The notes beneath the pieces were generated by a model. The model saw only the letters and a list, made by a program, of their open reading frames with translations. It had not been told where the DNA came from and made no database searches. A stretch of DNA of 5,244 nucleotides from Aquificota bacterium. GTDB lineage: Bacteria; Aquificota; Aquificia; Aquificales; Hydrogenothermaceae. Below are positions 1-5,211 of the stretch, one piece after another. The DNA is taken from NCBI GenBank assembly GCA_013153765.1, contig JAADDT010000122.1:1-5244 (forward strand), given 5' to 3'. Both the position numbers and the translations under genes were made by a program. Every line of letters starts with the position of its first letter. Position 1 is the first letter of the stretch.

Positions 1-513
1 CAAAATTTCCTTAAACTTATCATACCTTTTCCTGAAAGCCAGTATGGACGTGTCTTTTACCGAGTTTTCTATCGCACTTTCCACATACCTATCCAGTTTT
101 TGAACGGACAGGTTAAACTTTTTAAATACGGCAACGGCGTCTTCCACATCTTCCCATGTTCCCCTTCTAAGTTTAGCTACAATAAAATCGTAAGGATTTA
201 AAAGTTTTACTTTCAGTTTCCTATCCTCAAACACCGTATAAGTCCTGTCCCTGTATCCTTCAGGCATTCCTATAACAGACCAGCCACTTATGTTTTCGCT
301 CAAATCTGCAGGTATTCCTTTGCTTGCTAAAAACCGATAAAGCCTGTAAAGGTCTCCCTTTATAATCTCTGCGTCTATATCGTATGTAGGTCTGCCCTGT
401 ATTCCGTAATATTGGACAGCCAGACCTCCAATCAGAATTAACTCGGTCTCCTCCCCTGTTTCCCTTACAAAAGCTTTTAAAGTTTCTTCAAGTAATTCCC
501 TATCCGTTTTCAT
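1..513 (-). CDS. Nucleotidyltransferase-fold protein (AbiEii/DUF6036-like), 3' end cut by window edge
   Basis: The frame is open for 171 codons from ATG 513 to the window edge with no stop, so the C-terminus is missing. Residues 26-50 show the nucleotidyltransferase signature: a strand leading to Gly29-Gly30, a helix, then Asp45-Ile-Asp47 (the DxD metal-binding pair). Residues 104-125 contain L-L-N-P-x-D-x-I-x-A-K-L-R-R followed by E-D-V-E-D, the conserved second block of DUF6036/AbiEii-type proteins. Known relatives include type IV toxin-antitoxin and abortive-infection nucleotidyltransferases, but many are uncharacterised, so toxin activity is inference. The position where some nucleotidyltransferases carry a third acidic residue (before L104-L105) is Lys103 here. 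An in-frame TGA lies at 592-594 with no canonical start between it and 513; AGGA at 524-527 (minus strand) is a usable ribosome site 10 nt upstream. GC is about 40% by hand count, lower than the genes to its right. Its own promoter is at 566-595. Confidence 0.8.
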   Translation of the reverse strand, partial: MKTDRELLEETLKAFVRETGEETELILIGGLAVQYYGIQGRPTYDIDAEIIKGDLYRLYRFLASKGIPADLSENISGWSVIGMPEGYRDRTYTVFEDRKLKVKLLNPYDFIVAKLRRGTWEDVEDAVAVFKKFNLSVQKLDRYVESAIENSVKDTSILAFRKRYDKFKEIL

Positions 514-542
514 AACTTGCTTTTCCTGTTGATTTTCTTCAA

Positions 543-555
543 CTGTCCAATACAG
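543..555. promoter_or_regulatory. Operator-like dyad CTGT-N5-ACAG, downstream copy
   Basis: CTGT (543-546) and ACAG (552-555) are perfect inverted arms around CCAAT. The same unit with one base fewer in the middle occurs at 589-600, in the same orientation and about 45 bp away. This copy would lie at roughly +5 to +17 of the predicted leftward transcript, a typical repressor position. The binding protein is unknown. Confidence 0.4.
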
Positions 556-559
556 CTGT

Positions 560-572
560 CTATTTAAAATAG
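560..572. promoter_or_regulatory. 13-bp perfect palindrome over the leftward -10 box
   Basis: CTATTTAAAATAG is a perfect inverted repeat (6-bp arms around a central A). It covers the predicted -10 hexamer of the leftward promoter. Lying at the -10, it would not be in the transcript, so a DNA-binding role is more likely than an RNA hairpin. An AT-rich palindrome can also occur by chance. Confidence 0.35.
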
Positions 573-595
573 GTAGCGTCTGGTTTTTCTGTCAA
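566..595 (-). promoter_or_regulatory. Sigma-70-type promoter for the leftward nucleotidyltransferase gene
   Basis: On the minus strand a perfect TTGACA -35 box lies at 595-590. After an 18-bp spacer, TATTTT lies at 571-566 as the -10 box. Transcription would begin near 559, leaving a leader of about 46 nt before ATG 513. The -10 lies inside a 13-bp palindrome and the -35 overlaps a CTGT-N4-ACAG dyad, which suggests regulated expression. The call rests on consensus matching only. Confidence 0.55.
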
Positions 596-600
596 TACAG
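589..600. promoter_or_regulatory. Operator-like dyad CTGT-N4-ACAG, upstream copy over the -35 box
   Basis: CTGT (589-592) and ACAG (597-600) flank CAAT. The unit contains the complement of the leftward TTGACA -35 box (590-595). With the near-identical copy at 543-555 it brackets the promoter, as expected for a dimeric repressor binding two sites. Inference from sequence symmetry only. Confidence 0.4.
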
Positions 601-618
601 CCTGTCCGGTTTGATACA

Positions 619-646
619 TTACGGTATTTGAAATAAAAAGCCGTAA
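619..646. promoter_or_regulatory. Inverted repeat TTACGG-N16-CCGTAA around the plsC -35 box
   Basis: The 6-bp arms TTACGG (619-624) and CCGTAA (641-646) are perfect inverted complements, 22 bp centre to centre, about two helical turns. They enclose the predicted -35 hexamer of the plsC promoter (628-633). Between them TATTTGAAATA (625-635) is a second small palindrome. The arrangement suits a dimeric regulator on one DNA face, but no regulator is identifiable. Confidence 0.35.
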
Positions 647-655
647 GGATATAAT
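628..655 (+). promoter_or_regulatory. Strong sigma-70-type promoter for plsC-ispH
   Basis: TTGAAA (628-633, five of six consensus bases) is followed by a 16-bp spacer and a perfect TATAAT (650-655). Transcription would begin near 662, giving a leader of only about 19 nt before the GTG start at 681. It lies in the divergent gap directly upstream of plsC and is the best promoter match in the window. Confidence 0.65.
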
Positions 656-680
656 TATTTCCAAAACGGCAGGTAGTAAG

Positions 681-1286
681 GTGGAAGATTACGCTTACTC
701 GGAAAAAGGCTACAAGCTGTGGTTTAAGATACGCCCTATCTTTAAAAAGCTGTTCAGGATAGAGGTTGAAGGAATAGAAAACATCCCTCAAGACAAAGGC
801 TGTATTATCGCATCAAACCACAGGAGCAACCTTGACCCGTTTGTCCTGAACGTTGTATCCCCAAAACCTATACTGTTTATGGCAAAGCAGGAGCTTTTTA
901 AGGTTCCTGTTTTAAGCTGGCTTATTAAAAAAGCCGGAGCAATACCGGTAAGGAGGGACAGCAGGGACATAGGAGCCTTAAAAAAAGCCATACAGCTTGC
1001 AAACAGCGGACACTGTATAGGCATATTCCCTGAAGGAGGCAGAGTCAAGCCGGGACAGTTCGGCAAACCCCAAAGCGGTGTAGGTCTGCTGGTGTCAAAA
1101 ACGGACGCCCAAGTCCTGCCGGTTCGTATAGAAGGAACAGATATTGTGATGCCGGTGGGAGCAAAATTCCCCAAAATAGGGAAAGCCCCGATAAAAATAA
1201 AAATCGGAAAACCACTTGAAATAGACAGGAATAAGGATTATAAAGAGATAGCAGAATTTATAATGGAAAACATAAAAGCCCTTTAA
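681..1286 (+). CDS. plsC: 1-acyl-sn-glycerol-3-phosphate acyltransferase (PlsC family)
   Basis: The protein is 201 residues, typical of short bacterial PlsC enzymes. It acylates lysophosphatidic acid at sn-2 to give phosphatidic acid, at the inner face of the cytoplasmic membrane. Acyltransferase motifs appear in order: H47-x4-D52 (catalytic His/Asp) in N-H-R-S-N-L-D-P; the block ending A87-I88-P89-V90-R91-R92; F116-P-E-G-G-R121 (glycerophosphate binding, with Gly where Thr or Ser is usual); and V145-L-P147-V148 (motif IV). There is no long N-terminal membrane helix, only a basic, aromatic N-terminus (residues 11-27) that could bind membrane peripherally. GTG 681 is chosen because the frame upstream, to a TGA at 612, has no ATG, GTG or TTG, and the next ATG lies beyond the catalytic motif; AGGT at 671-674 can serve as ribosome site. 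ispH begins 13 bp downstream, matching the plsC-ispH pairing seen in other bacteria. Substrate specificity within the family is not certain. Confidence 0.92.
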   Translation: MEDYAYSEKGYKLWFKIRPIFKKLFRIEVEGIENIPQDKGCIIASNHRSNLDPFVLNVVSPKPILFMAKQELFKVPVLSWLIKKAGAIPVRRDSRDIGALKKAIQLANSGHCIGIFPEGGRVKPGQFGKPQSGVGLLVSKTDAQVLPVRIEGTDIVMPVGAKFPKIGKAPIKIKIGKPLEIDRNKDYKEIAEFIMENIKAL

Positions 1287-1287
1287 A

Positions 1288-1294
1288 AAGGAGG
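1288..1294 (+). promoter_or_regulatory. Near-ideal ribosome binding site of ispH
   Basis: AAGGAGG lies five bases before ATG 1300, inside the 13-bp plsC-ispH gap. It fixes the ispH start and is far stronger than the site before plsC, so ispH may be translated more efficiently from the shared mRNA. Confidence 0.8.
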
Positions 1295-1299
1295 AAGAA

Positions 1300-2154
1300 A
1301 TGGCTGACATAAAGGTGGCAAACTCCGCCGGCTTCTGCTTCGGCGTTAAGATAGCCGTTGACAGTGCGGTAGATGCGGGAAAAACTTACGGCAAAGCCTA
1401 CACTAACGGTCCAATTATACACAACAAGCAGGTAGTCCAGTTCCTTGAAGGTCTGAACGTTAAGGAGCTACAGTCATACGACCAGCTTAAAAAGGGAGAT
1501 ACCATACTGATAAGATCACACGGAGTACCCCCAAAAACGGAAAGGAAACTGAAAGAGCTGGGAGTTAACGTGATAGACGCCACCTGCCCATTCGTCAAAA
1601 AAGTCCACGAAAAGGTAAAGCAACTGGTTGAGGAAGGATACTACGTGGTTATTATCGGTGAGGAGGGACACCCTGAAGTGATAGGAATACTGGGACATCT
1701 GGAGGAAGCGGGAGGAAAGGGAATTGTTGTTGAGAACATGGAAGACCTGATAAGAAAACTGCCCAAAAGGAACAGGATAGGCGTCGTTGCCCAGACAACC
1801 CAGAACGAGGAATTTTTTGAAAAGGCGGTAGGATACATAGCGTCAAACGTGGAGGAGCTGAAAGTTTTCAATACCATATGTGATGCCACTTCCGTCCGTC
1901 AGGAGGAGGTTAAAAAACTGGCTAAAGAAGTGGACGTGATGATCATAATCGGCGGTAAGCACAGCGGTAATACGAGAAGGCTTGCCCAGATATCTTCAGC
2001 CCTTAACCCGAACACTTACCACGTTGAAAAGGCGGACGAGCTTGAGCCGGAATGGTTTGAAAATGCCGAAAAGATAGGCGTTTCCGCCGGAGCGTCCACG
2101 CCGGACTGGATAATAAAGGAAGTGGTTGAAAGGATAAGGGAGATTACAGGCTAA
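1300..2154 (+). CDS. ispH: 4-hydroxy-3-methylbut-2-enyl diphosphate reductase (HMBPP reductase)
   Basis: IspH (LytB) catalyses the last step of the MEP pathway, reducing HMBPP to IPP and DMAPP with an iron-sulfur cluster. At 284 residues it is a single-domain enzyme of normal bacterial length, without the ribosomal protein S1 fusion seen in some bacteria. All hallmark residues are present: cluster cysteines C13 (G-F-C-F-G-V), C96 (D-A-T-C-P-F-V) and C194 (I-C-D-A-T); substrate histidines H41, H74 and H124; proton-relay E126 in G-H-P-E-V; T167 in Q-T-T-Q-N; and S222-G-N224 and S266 for diphosphate binding. An AAGGAGG ribosome site precedes the ATG. It is the second gene of an operon with plsC. 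Its products feed the undecaprenyl carrier used after the MurE step, a functional link to the convergent murE. The stop TAA overlaps the murE stop by four bases. Confidence 0.97.
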   Translation: MADIKVANSAGFCFGVKIAVDSAVDAGKTYGKAYTNGPIIHNKQVVQFLEGLNVKELQSYDQLKKGDTILIRSHGVPPKTERKLKELGVNVIDATCPFVKKVHEKVKQLVEEGYYVVIIGEEGHPEVIGILGHLEEAGGKGIVVENMEDLIRKLPKRNRIGVVAQTTQNEEFFEKAVGYIASNVEELKVFNTICDATSVRQEEVKKLAKEVDVMIIIGGKHSGNTRRLAQISSALNPNTYHVEKADELEPEWFENAEKIGVSAGASTPDWIIKEVVERIREITG

Positions 2155-3626
2155 AAGCCCTTCAGGTATTTCTCCAGAACAGCCCTGTCGTCAAAGGGAA
2201 TTTTTCTGTCCCCTATTATCTGATAGGTTTCGTGTCCCTTACCGGCAAGGAGGATAATGTCCCCTTCCTCCGCAAGGGATACGGCTTTGCGGACGGCTTT
2301 TTCCCTGTCCACCTCCACAACAACCTTGTCCCTGTCCTCCACGCCGGACAGTATGTCCCCTATTATGGAGGCAGGATTTTCACTCCGGGGATTGTCAGAG
2401 GTTATTACCACAATATCGGACAGCTTTTCAGCCACCTTTCCCATCACAGGTCTTTTCTCCCTGTCCCTGTCCCCACCAGCTCCGAAAACGGTTATTATCC
2501 TGTTTTTCTTAAGTCCGTTAAGTGTTTTCAGTACGTTTTCCAGTGCGTCCGGCGTGTGTGCGTAATCCACAATTCCCGTAATCCCTTTCCCCTCCACCAC
2601 CTCAAACCTGCCCCTTACAGGCTTAAGGTTTTTCCCTTCACTTACCAGAAATTCCGTTTCAAAACCAAGCCCGTATAAAAGGAGAACAGCCCCCGCAAGG
2701 TTGTATATGTTAAACAGACCTACCAAACCGGTTTCCATACGGTATTCTTTCCCTCCAAGCAGGAAGGTAAAACCACTGCCAGACTGGGAAAGCTCCCAGC
2801 TTAATATTTTCAGGTCTGCCAGCTCTCCCCTGCCGTAGCCGGCAACATTTTTCCTGCCCCTGTACGAGGAATAAAGCCTCCTGCCGTATTCGTCGTCCAC
2901 GTTTACGGAGAAAGGAGCTTTATCTTTGAGCATCTCCCCTATCTTTTTCTTTGCCGAAAAGTAATCCTCCATATTCCTGTGGTAATCAAGGTGCTCCCTT
3001 GACAGGTTCGTAAAAACAGCCCCGGCAAGCTCCGTCCCGTAAACCCTGTTCTGGTCAAGTGCATGGGAAGATATTTCAGCCACAACGAAACCTGCCCCCC
3101 TGTCAGCCATCTCCCTCAACAGCCTGTACCACTGCAAAGCATCGGGAGTTGTTCTGCCCTCCCCAAAGACACTGTCTCCTAACATGTAGCCTAAAGTCCC
3201 TATTACCCCCGTCTTAAAGCCCGCCCTTTCCAAGTACTGGGATATTAAATAGGCTGTGGTGGTTTTCCCGTTTGTTCCGGTAATACCTATTACGGAAACC
3301 TCCCTGTCAGGAAACCGGTAAAACTTCCGTGCGGTAAGACCGAGAGCCTTTGAGCTGTCCCTTACGAGGACGACAGACCTGTCCGGAAATGTGTTTTTAA
3401 CCTGCTGTGCCACCTTCCTTTCGGAAACGACAACGCCTACAGCCCCTTTTTTTAGAGCTTCAAACACGAAGTCGTGCCCGTCAGCCATACTTCCCTTTAC
3501 CGCAAAAAACAAATCCCCTTCCTTCACCTGCCGTGAGTCGTTAGAAAGACCCTTTACCGTAAGGTTTTTTCCCCTGTGGAATATTTCCTTACCGCTGAAA
3601 AGCCCGTCTAACCTTACTTCCTTCAT
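2151..3626 (-). CDS. murE: UDP-N-acetylmuramoyl-L-alanyl-D-glutamate--2,6-diaminopimelate ligase
   Basis: MurE is a cytoplasmic ATP-dependent ligase that adds the third peptide residue to the peptidoglycan precursor UDP-MurNAc-L-Ala-D-Glu. At 491 residues it is full length. The N-terminal UMAG-binding domain (about 1-105) includes N29-D-S-R32 and D38-L-F-F-A. The central ATPase has the P-loop G117-T-N-G-K-T-T123, E184-I-S-S-H188, N207-L-S-R-E-H-L-D214 and K226, the expected carbamylated lysine. The C-terminal domain has D354-Y-A-H-T-P-D360, G382-A-G-G-D-R-D-R389 and G462-K-G-H-E466. D411-N-P-R414 is the signature of meso-diaminopimelate-specific enzymes; lysine-adding MurE has a different motif there. 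Acidic residues usually follow this motif, and here S-E-N-P follows, a minor variation. The ATG overlaps the end of the upstream deacetylase gene by four bases (ATGA) and no clear Shine-Dalgarno precedes it, so translation is probably coupled. murF and mraY are not adjacent here. Confidence 0.97.
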   Translation of the reverse strand: MKEVRLDGLFSGKEIFHRGKNLTVKGLSNDSRQVKEGDLFFAVKGSMADGHDFVFEALKKGAVGVVVSERKVAQQVKNTFPDRSVVLVRDSSKALGLTARKFYRFPDREVSVIGITGTNGKTTTAYLISQYLERAGFKTGVIGTLGYMLGDSVFGEGRTTPDALQWYRLLREMADRGAGFVVAEISSHALDQNRVYGTELAGAVFTNLSREHLDYHRNMEDYFSAKKKIGEMLKDKAPFSVNVDDEYGRRLYSSYRGRKNVAGYGRGELADLKILSWELSQSGSGFTFLLGGKEYRMETGLVGLFNIYNLAGAVLLLYGLGFETEFLVSEGKNLKPVRGRFEVVEGKGITGIVDYAHTPDALENVLKTLNGLKKNRIITVFGAGGDRDREKRPVMGKVAEKLSDIVVITSDNPRSENPASIIGDILSGVEDRDKVVVEVDREKAVRKAVSLAEEGDIILLAGKGHETYQIIGDRKIPFDDRAVLEKYLKGF

Positions 3627-4543
3627 ACCGTAAGCATCTTTTCAATCGTAAGTTTTACGCTTTCCCCCAGTGCTATTATGTTGTAGCCACCTTCAAGCAT
3701 AAACAGGAACGGTCTGTCTGTGGACTTGAGTATGCTTTCAACTATACCGCCTATACCTTCCGTGCTTACCTGCAGATTGGCAAGTGGATCGTCCATGTGC
3801 AGGTCGTACCCTGCCGATACCATCACTATATCCGGATTGAAGCTTTCTACAAGCTGTGGCAGTTCTTCACCGTATATCTGTAAAAAAACGTCGTCCCCCG
3901 TACCTGCCGGTAAAGGCACGTTATAGGTGTATCCAAGCCCTTTTCCTATCCCCCTTTCTTCGGCAGAGCCGGTTCCCGGATAAAACGGATACTGGTGCGT
4001 GGAAAAGTAAAACACAGTATCGTCGTCGTAAAAAGCCTTCTGCGTGCCGTTGCCGTGGTGTGCGTCAAAATCAATAATAAAAACCCTGCCGAAACCCTTC
4101 TGCTGTGCGTATCTGGCGGCTATTGCTATGTTGTTGAATATGCAGAAACCCATAGCCCTTGAGTATTCTGCGTGGTGTCCCGGCGGTCTTACGGCGGCAA
4201 AAACCCTTTCCACCTGACCTTCCTTTATTCTGTCAACAGCCTCAAGCCCTGCCCCAACCGCATAAACAGCCGCTTCATAGGTAAAAGGTGAACATCTGGT
4301 ATCCGGATCAAGGTAAGTCCCTCCTGCCGAGCATAAATCCATTATTTCCTGCGGATAATAAATGTCGTGTACCAGTGCTATCTCCTGTGCAGTAGCCCTC
4401 CGTGGCTTTATGTGGATAAGCCTGTCCCCTATCAGGTCAACGTACTCGTTTATAGCCCTTAACCTGTGCGGACTTTCAGGATGCCCTTCTCCGGTGTAGT
4501 GCTTCAGGTAAATGTCGTCGTAAATGTACCCTACCTTTCTCAT
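3623..4543 (-). CDS. Histone deacetylase / acetylpolyamine amidohydrolase superfamily enzyme
   Basis: The product (306 residues from ATG 4543) is a cytoplasmic zinc-dependent deacetylase of the arginase/deacetylase fold. The active site is complete: R119-P-P-G-H-H124 with the paired catalytic histidines H123/H124; D158-F-D-A-H-H-G-N-G166 giving zinc ligands D160 and H162; third ligand D247 in S-A-G-Y-D; and catalytic Tyr287 in L-E-G-G-Y-N. E-G-H-P-E-S-P-H-R (19-27) near the N-terminus is the usual rim motif. The motif style resembles the bacterial class II/AphA-like group more than AcuC, but the substrate (acetylated polyamine, protein lysine or a small molecule) cannot be read from sequence. 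GTG 4546 directly precedes ATG 4543; I prefer the ATG because the purine-rich AAGGGGG (4557-4551) is then 7 nt away. The gene overlaps the upstream NYN gene by one base (four with GTG) and murE by four. Confidence 0.93.
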   Translation of the reverse strand: MRKVGYIYDDIYLKHYTGEGHPESPHRLRAINEYVDLIGDRLIHIKPRRATAQEIALVHDIYYPQEIMDLCSAGGTYLDPDTRCSPFTYEAAVYAVGAGLEAVDRIKEGQVERVFAAVRPPGHHAEYSRAMGFCIFNNIAIAARYAQQKGFGRVFIIDFDAHHGNGTQKAFYDDDTVFYFSTHQYPFYPGTGSAEERGIGKGLGYTYNVPLPAGTGDDVFLQIYGEELPQLVESFNPDIVMVSAGYDLHMDDPLANLQVSTEGIGGIVESILKSTDRPFLFMLEGGYNIIALGESVKLTIEKMLTV

Positions 4544-5196
4544 CACCCTTCCCCCTTAAAGATTTTCTTCAGGAAAGAGAAAAAGCCTTCCTTTTCCTGC
4601 TTTTTCTTCTGCTGTTCCTGATTAAGCGGTTGCGTAAAGCGGTGCTTCAGGTTGTCAAGCAGTATGAACTCGTCAGATATTTTACGCAGTTCGTATGAGC
4701 TGGTTTTCTTAAATGCGGCAGTCTCAACCCTTTTGCCCAATTCCTGTATTTTTTTCACCACCGGCAGGAAATCACTGTCTCCGGACACCAGCACAGCCGT
4801 GTCGTAAGCGTCCCTGAACGCAAGTGATATCATATCGGTGGCTATCAGTATGTCTATCCCCTTCTCAATGTAGCCTTCAGGCGTTTTTTTAAGCGGTATG
4901 GTCTTTACCTTTATTCCCATGTTTTGCAGTTCGTTTAAAAAACCCTGCTGTCTCCTGAGCTGTTCCCTTACCTCTTTAGGCAGGTCTCCTGACGGTATGC
5001 CCGTATAAAAGTAAGCCCTCAAAAGCCACCTGTCCCTACGGAGTATCTCCACGAGCTTTTTATAGTTTATTTTCAGCTTCATCTGGTTTGTGGCGTAAAA
5101 CATATTACCGCCGTCTATGAAAACGGCAACCTTTTCGTTTGGATACCTGTAAACGACCTTCGTTTCCTTCTTTTTACTTTTTAGAAAACCAAACAT
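4543..5196 (-). CDS. NYN-domain (LabA/DUF88-like) putative ribonuclease
   Basis: The protein is 217 residues. Residues 22-180 form a NYN domain of the PIN-like nuclease superfamily: strand V23-A-V-F-I-D28-G-G-N31 (first metal-binding Asp with its Asn), then K112-G-I-D115 and T120-D121, then V137-S-G-D140-S-D142-F-L-P (the second acidic cluster, in a typical S-G-D-S-D-F form). The acidic pocket appears intact, so metal-dependent RNase activity is plausible, but no substrate is known for close relatives that I can name. The domain is flanked by short basic, aromatic tails: F-G-F-L-K-S-K-K-K at the N-terminus and, after a Gln/Lys-rich linker (189-203), F-F-S-F-L-K-K-I-F-K at the C-terminus. The start ATG 5196 has AGGAAGGG upstream at 5210-5203. 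The stop TGA overlaps the start of the deacetylase gene. It lies 15 bp after the end of another leftward reading frame. Confidence 0.88.
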   Translation of the reverse strand: MFGFLKSKKKETKVVYRYPNEKVAVFIDGGNMFYATNQMKLKINYKKLVEILRRDRWLLRAYFYTGIPSGDLPKEVREQLRRQQGFLNELQNMGIKVKTIPLKKTPEGYIEKGIDILIATDMISLAFRDAYDTAVLVSGDSDFLPVVKKIQELGKRVETAAFKKTSSYELRKISDEFILLDNLKHRFTQPLNQEQQKKKQEKEGFFSFLKKIFKGEG

Positions 5197-5202
5197 AGCC
5201 GA

Positions 5203-5210
5203 CCCTTCCT
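5203..5210 (-). promoter_or_regulatory. Ribosome binding site of the NYN gene
   Basis: AGGAAGGG on the minus strand lies six bases before ATG 5196 and supports that start. It is in the 15-bp gap after a TAA at 5214-5212, as expected for an internal operon gene. No promoter is visible in the available bases, so the operon promoter probably lies beyond the window. Confidence 0.6.
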
Positions 5211-5211
5211 T

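Noticed and set aside
514..591. N-terminal extension of the nucleotidyltransferase
   Set aside because: The frame is open back to a TGA at 592-594 but has no ATG, GTG or TTG, and it would cover the predicted promoter; ATG 513 is kept.
564..791. 75-codon minus-strand frame spanning the divergent gap
   Set aside because: It begins antisense to plsC, runs across both predicted promoters, and has no recognisable domain or ribosome site.
788..1310. Minus-strand open frames of 128 and 71 codons (788-1174 and 1095-1310)
   Set aside because: Both lie antisense to plsC, whose catalytic motifs are complete. They have no family motifs and are shadow frames.
1398..1889. Several minus-strand open frames of 60-82 codons
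   Set aside because: All are antisense to ispH, which carries every cluster and substrate residue. No independent coding signal.
2149..2159. GGCT-AAA-AGCC stem at the ispH/murE overlap as an intrinsic terminator
   Set aside because: Only four base pairs and no following U-tract on either strand; too weak to call a terminator.
2460..2475. Repeated CCTGTCC units across the right half, resembling short tandem repeats
   Set aside because: They are the complement of GGACAGG-type Asp-Arg codons, notably the MurE G-G-D-R-D-R motif. Codon preference explains them.
2232..2678. Plus-strand open frames of 148 and 102 codons
   Set aside because: They are the complement of the murE C-terminal region, with low-complexity Ser/Pro/Thr or His-rich translations typical of shadows.
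3626..3652. Search for a separate promoter or ribosome site for murE
   Set aside because: No GGAGG-like sequence or promoter hexamer pair was seen; translational coupling to the deacetylase gene is simpler.
3391..4077. Plus-strand open frames of 68-80 codons
   Set aside because: They lie antisense to murE and the deacetylase gene, with no motifs and no convincing ribosome sites.
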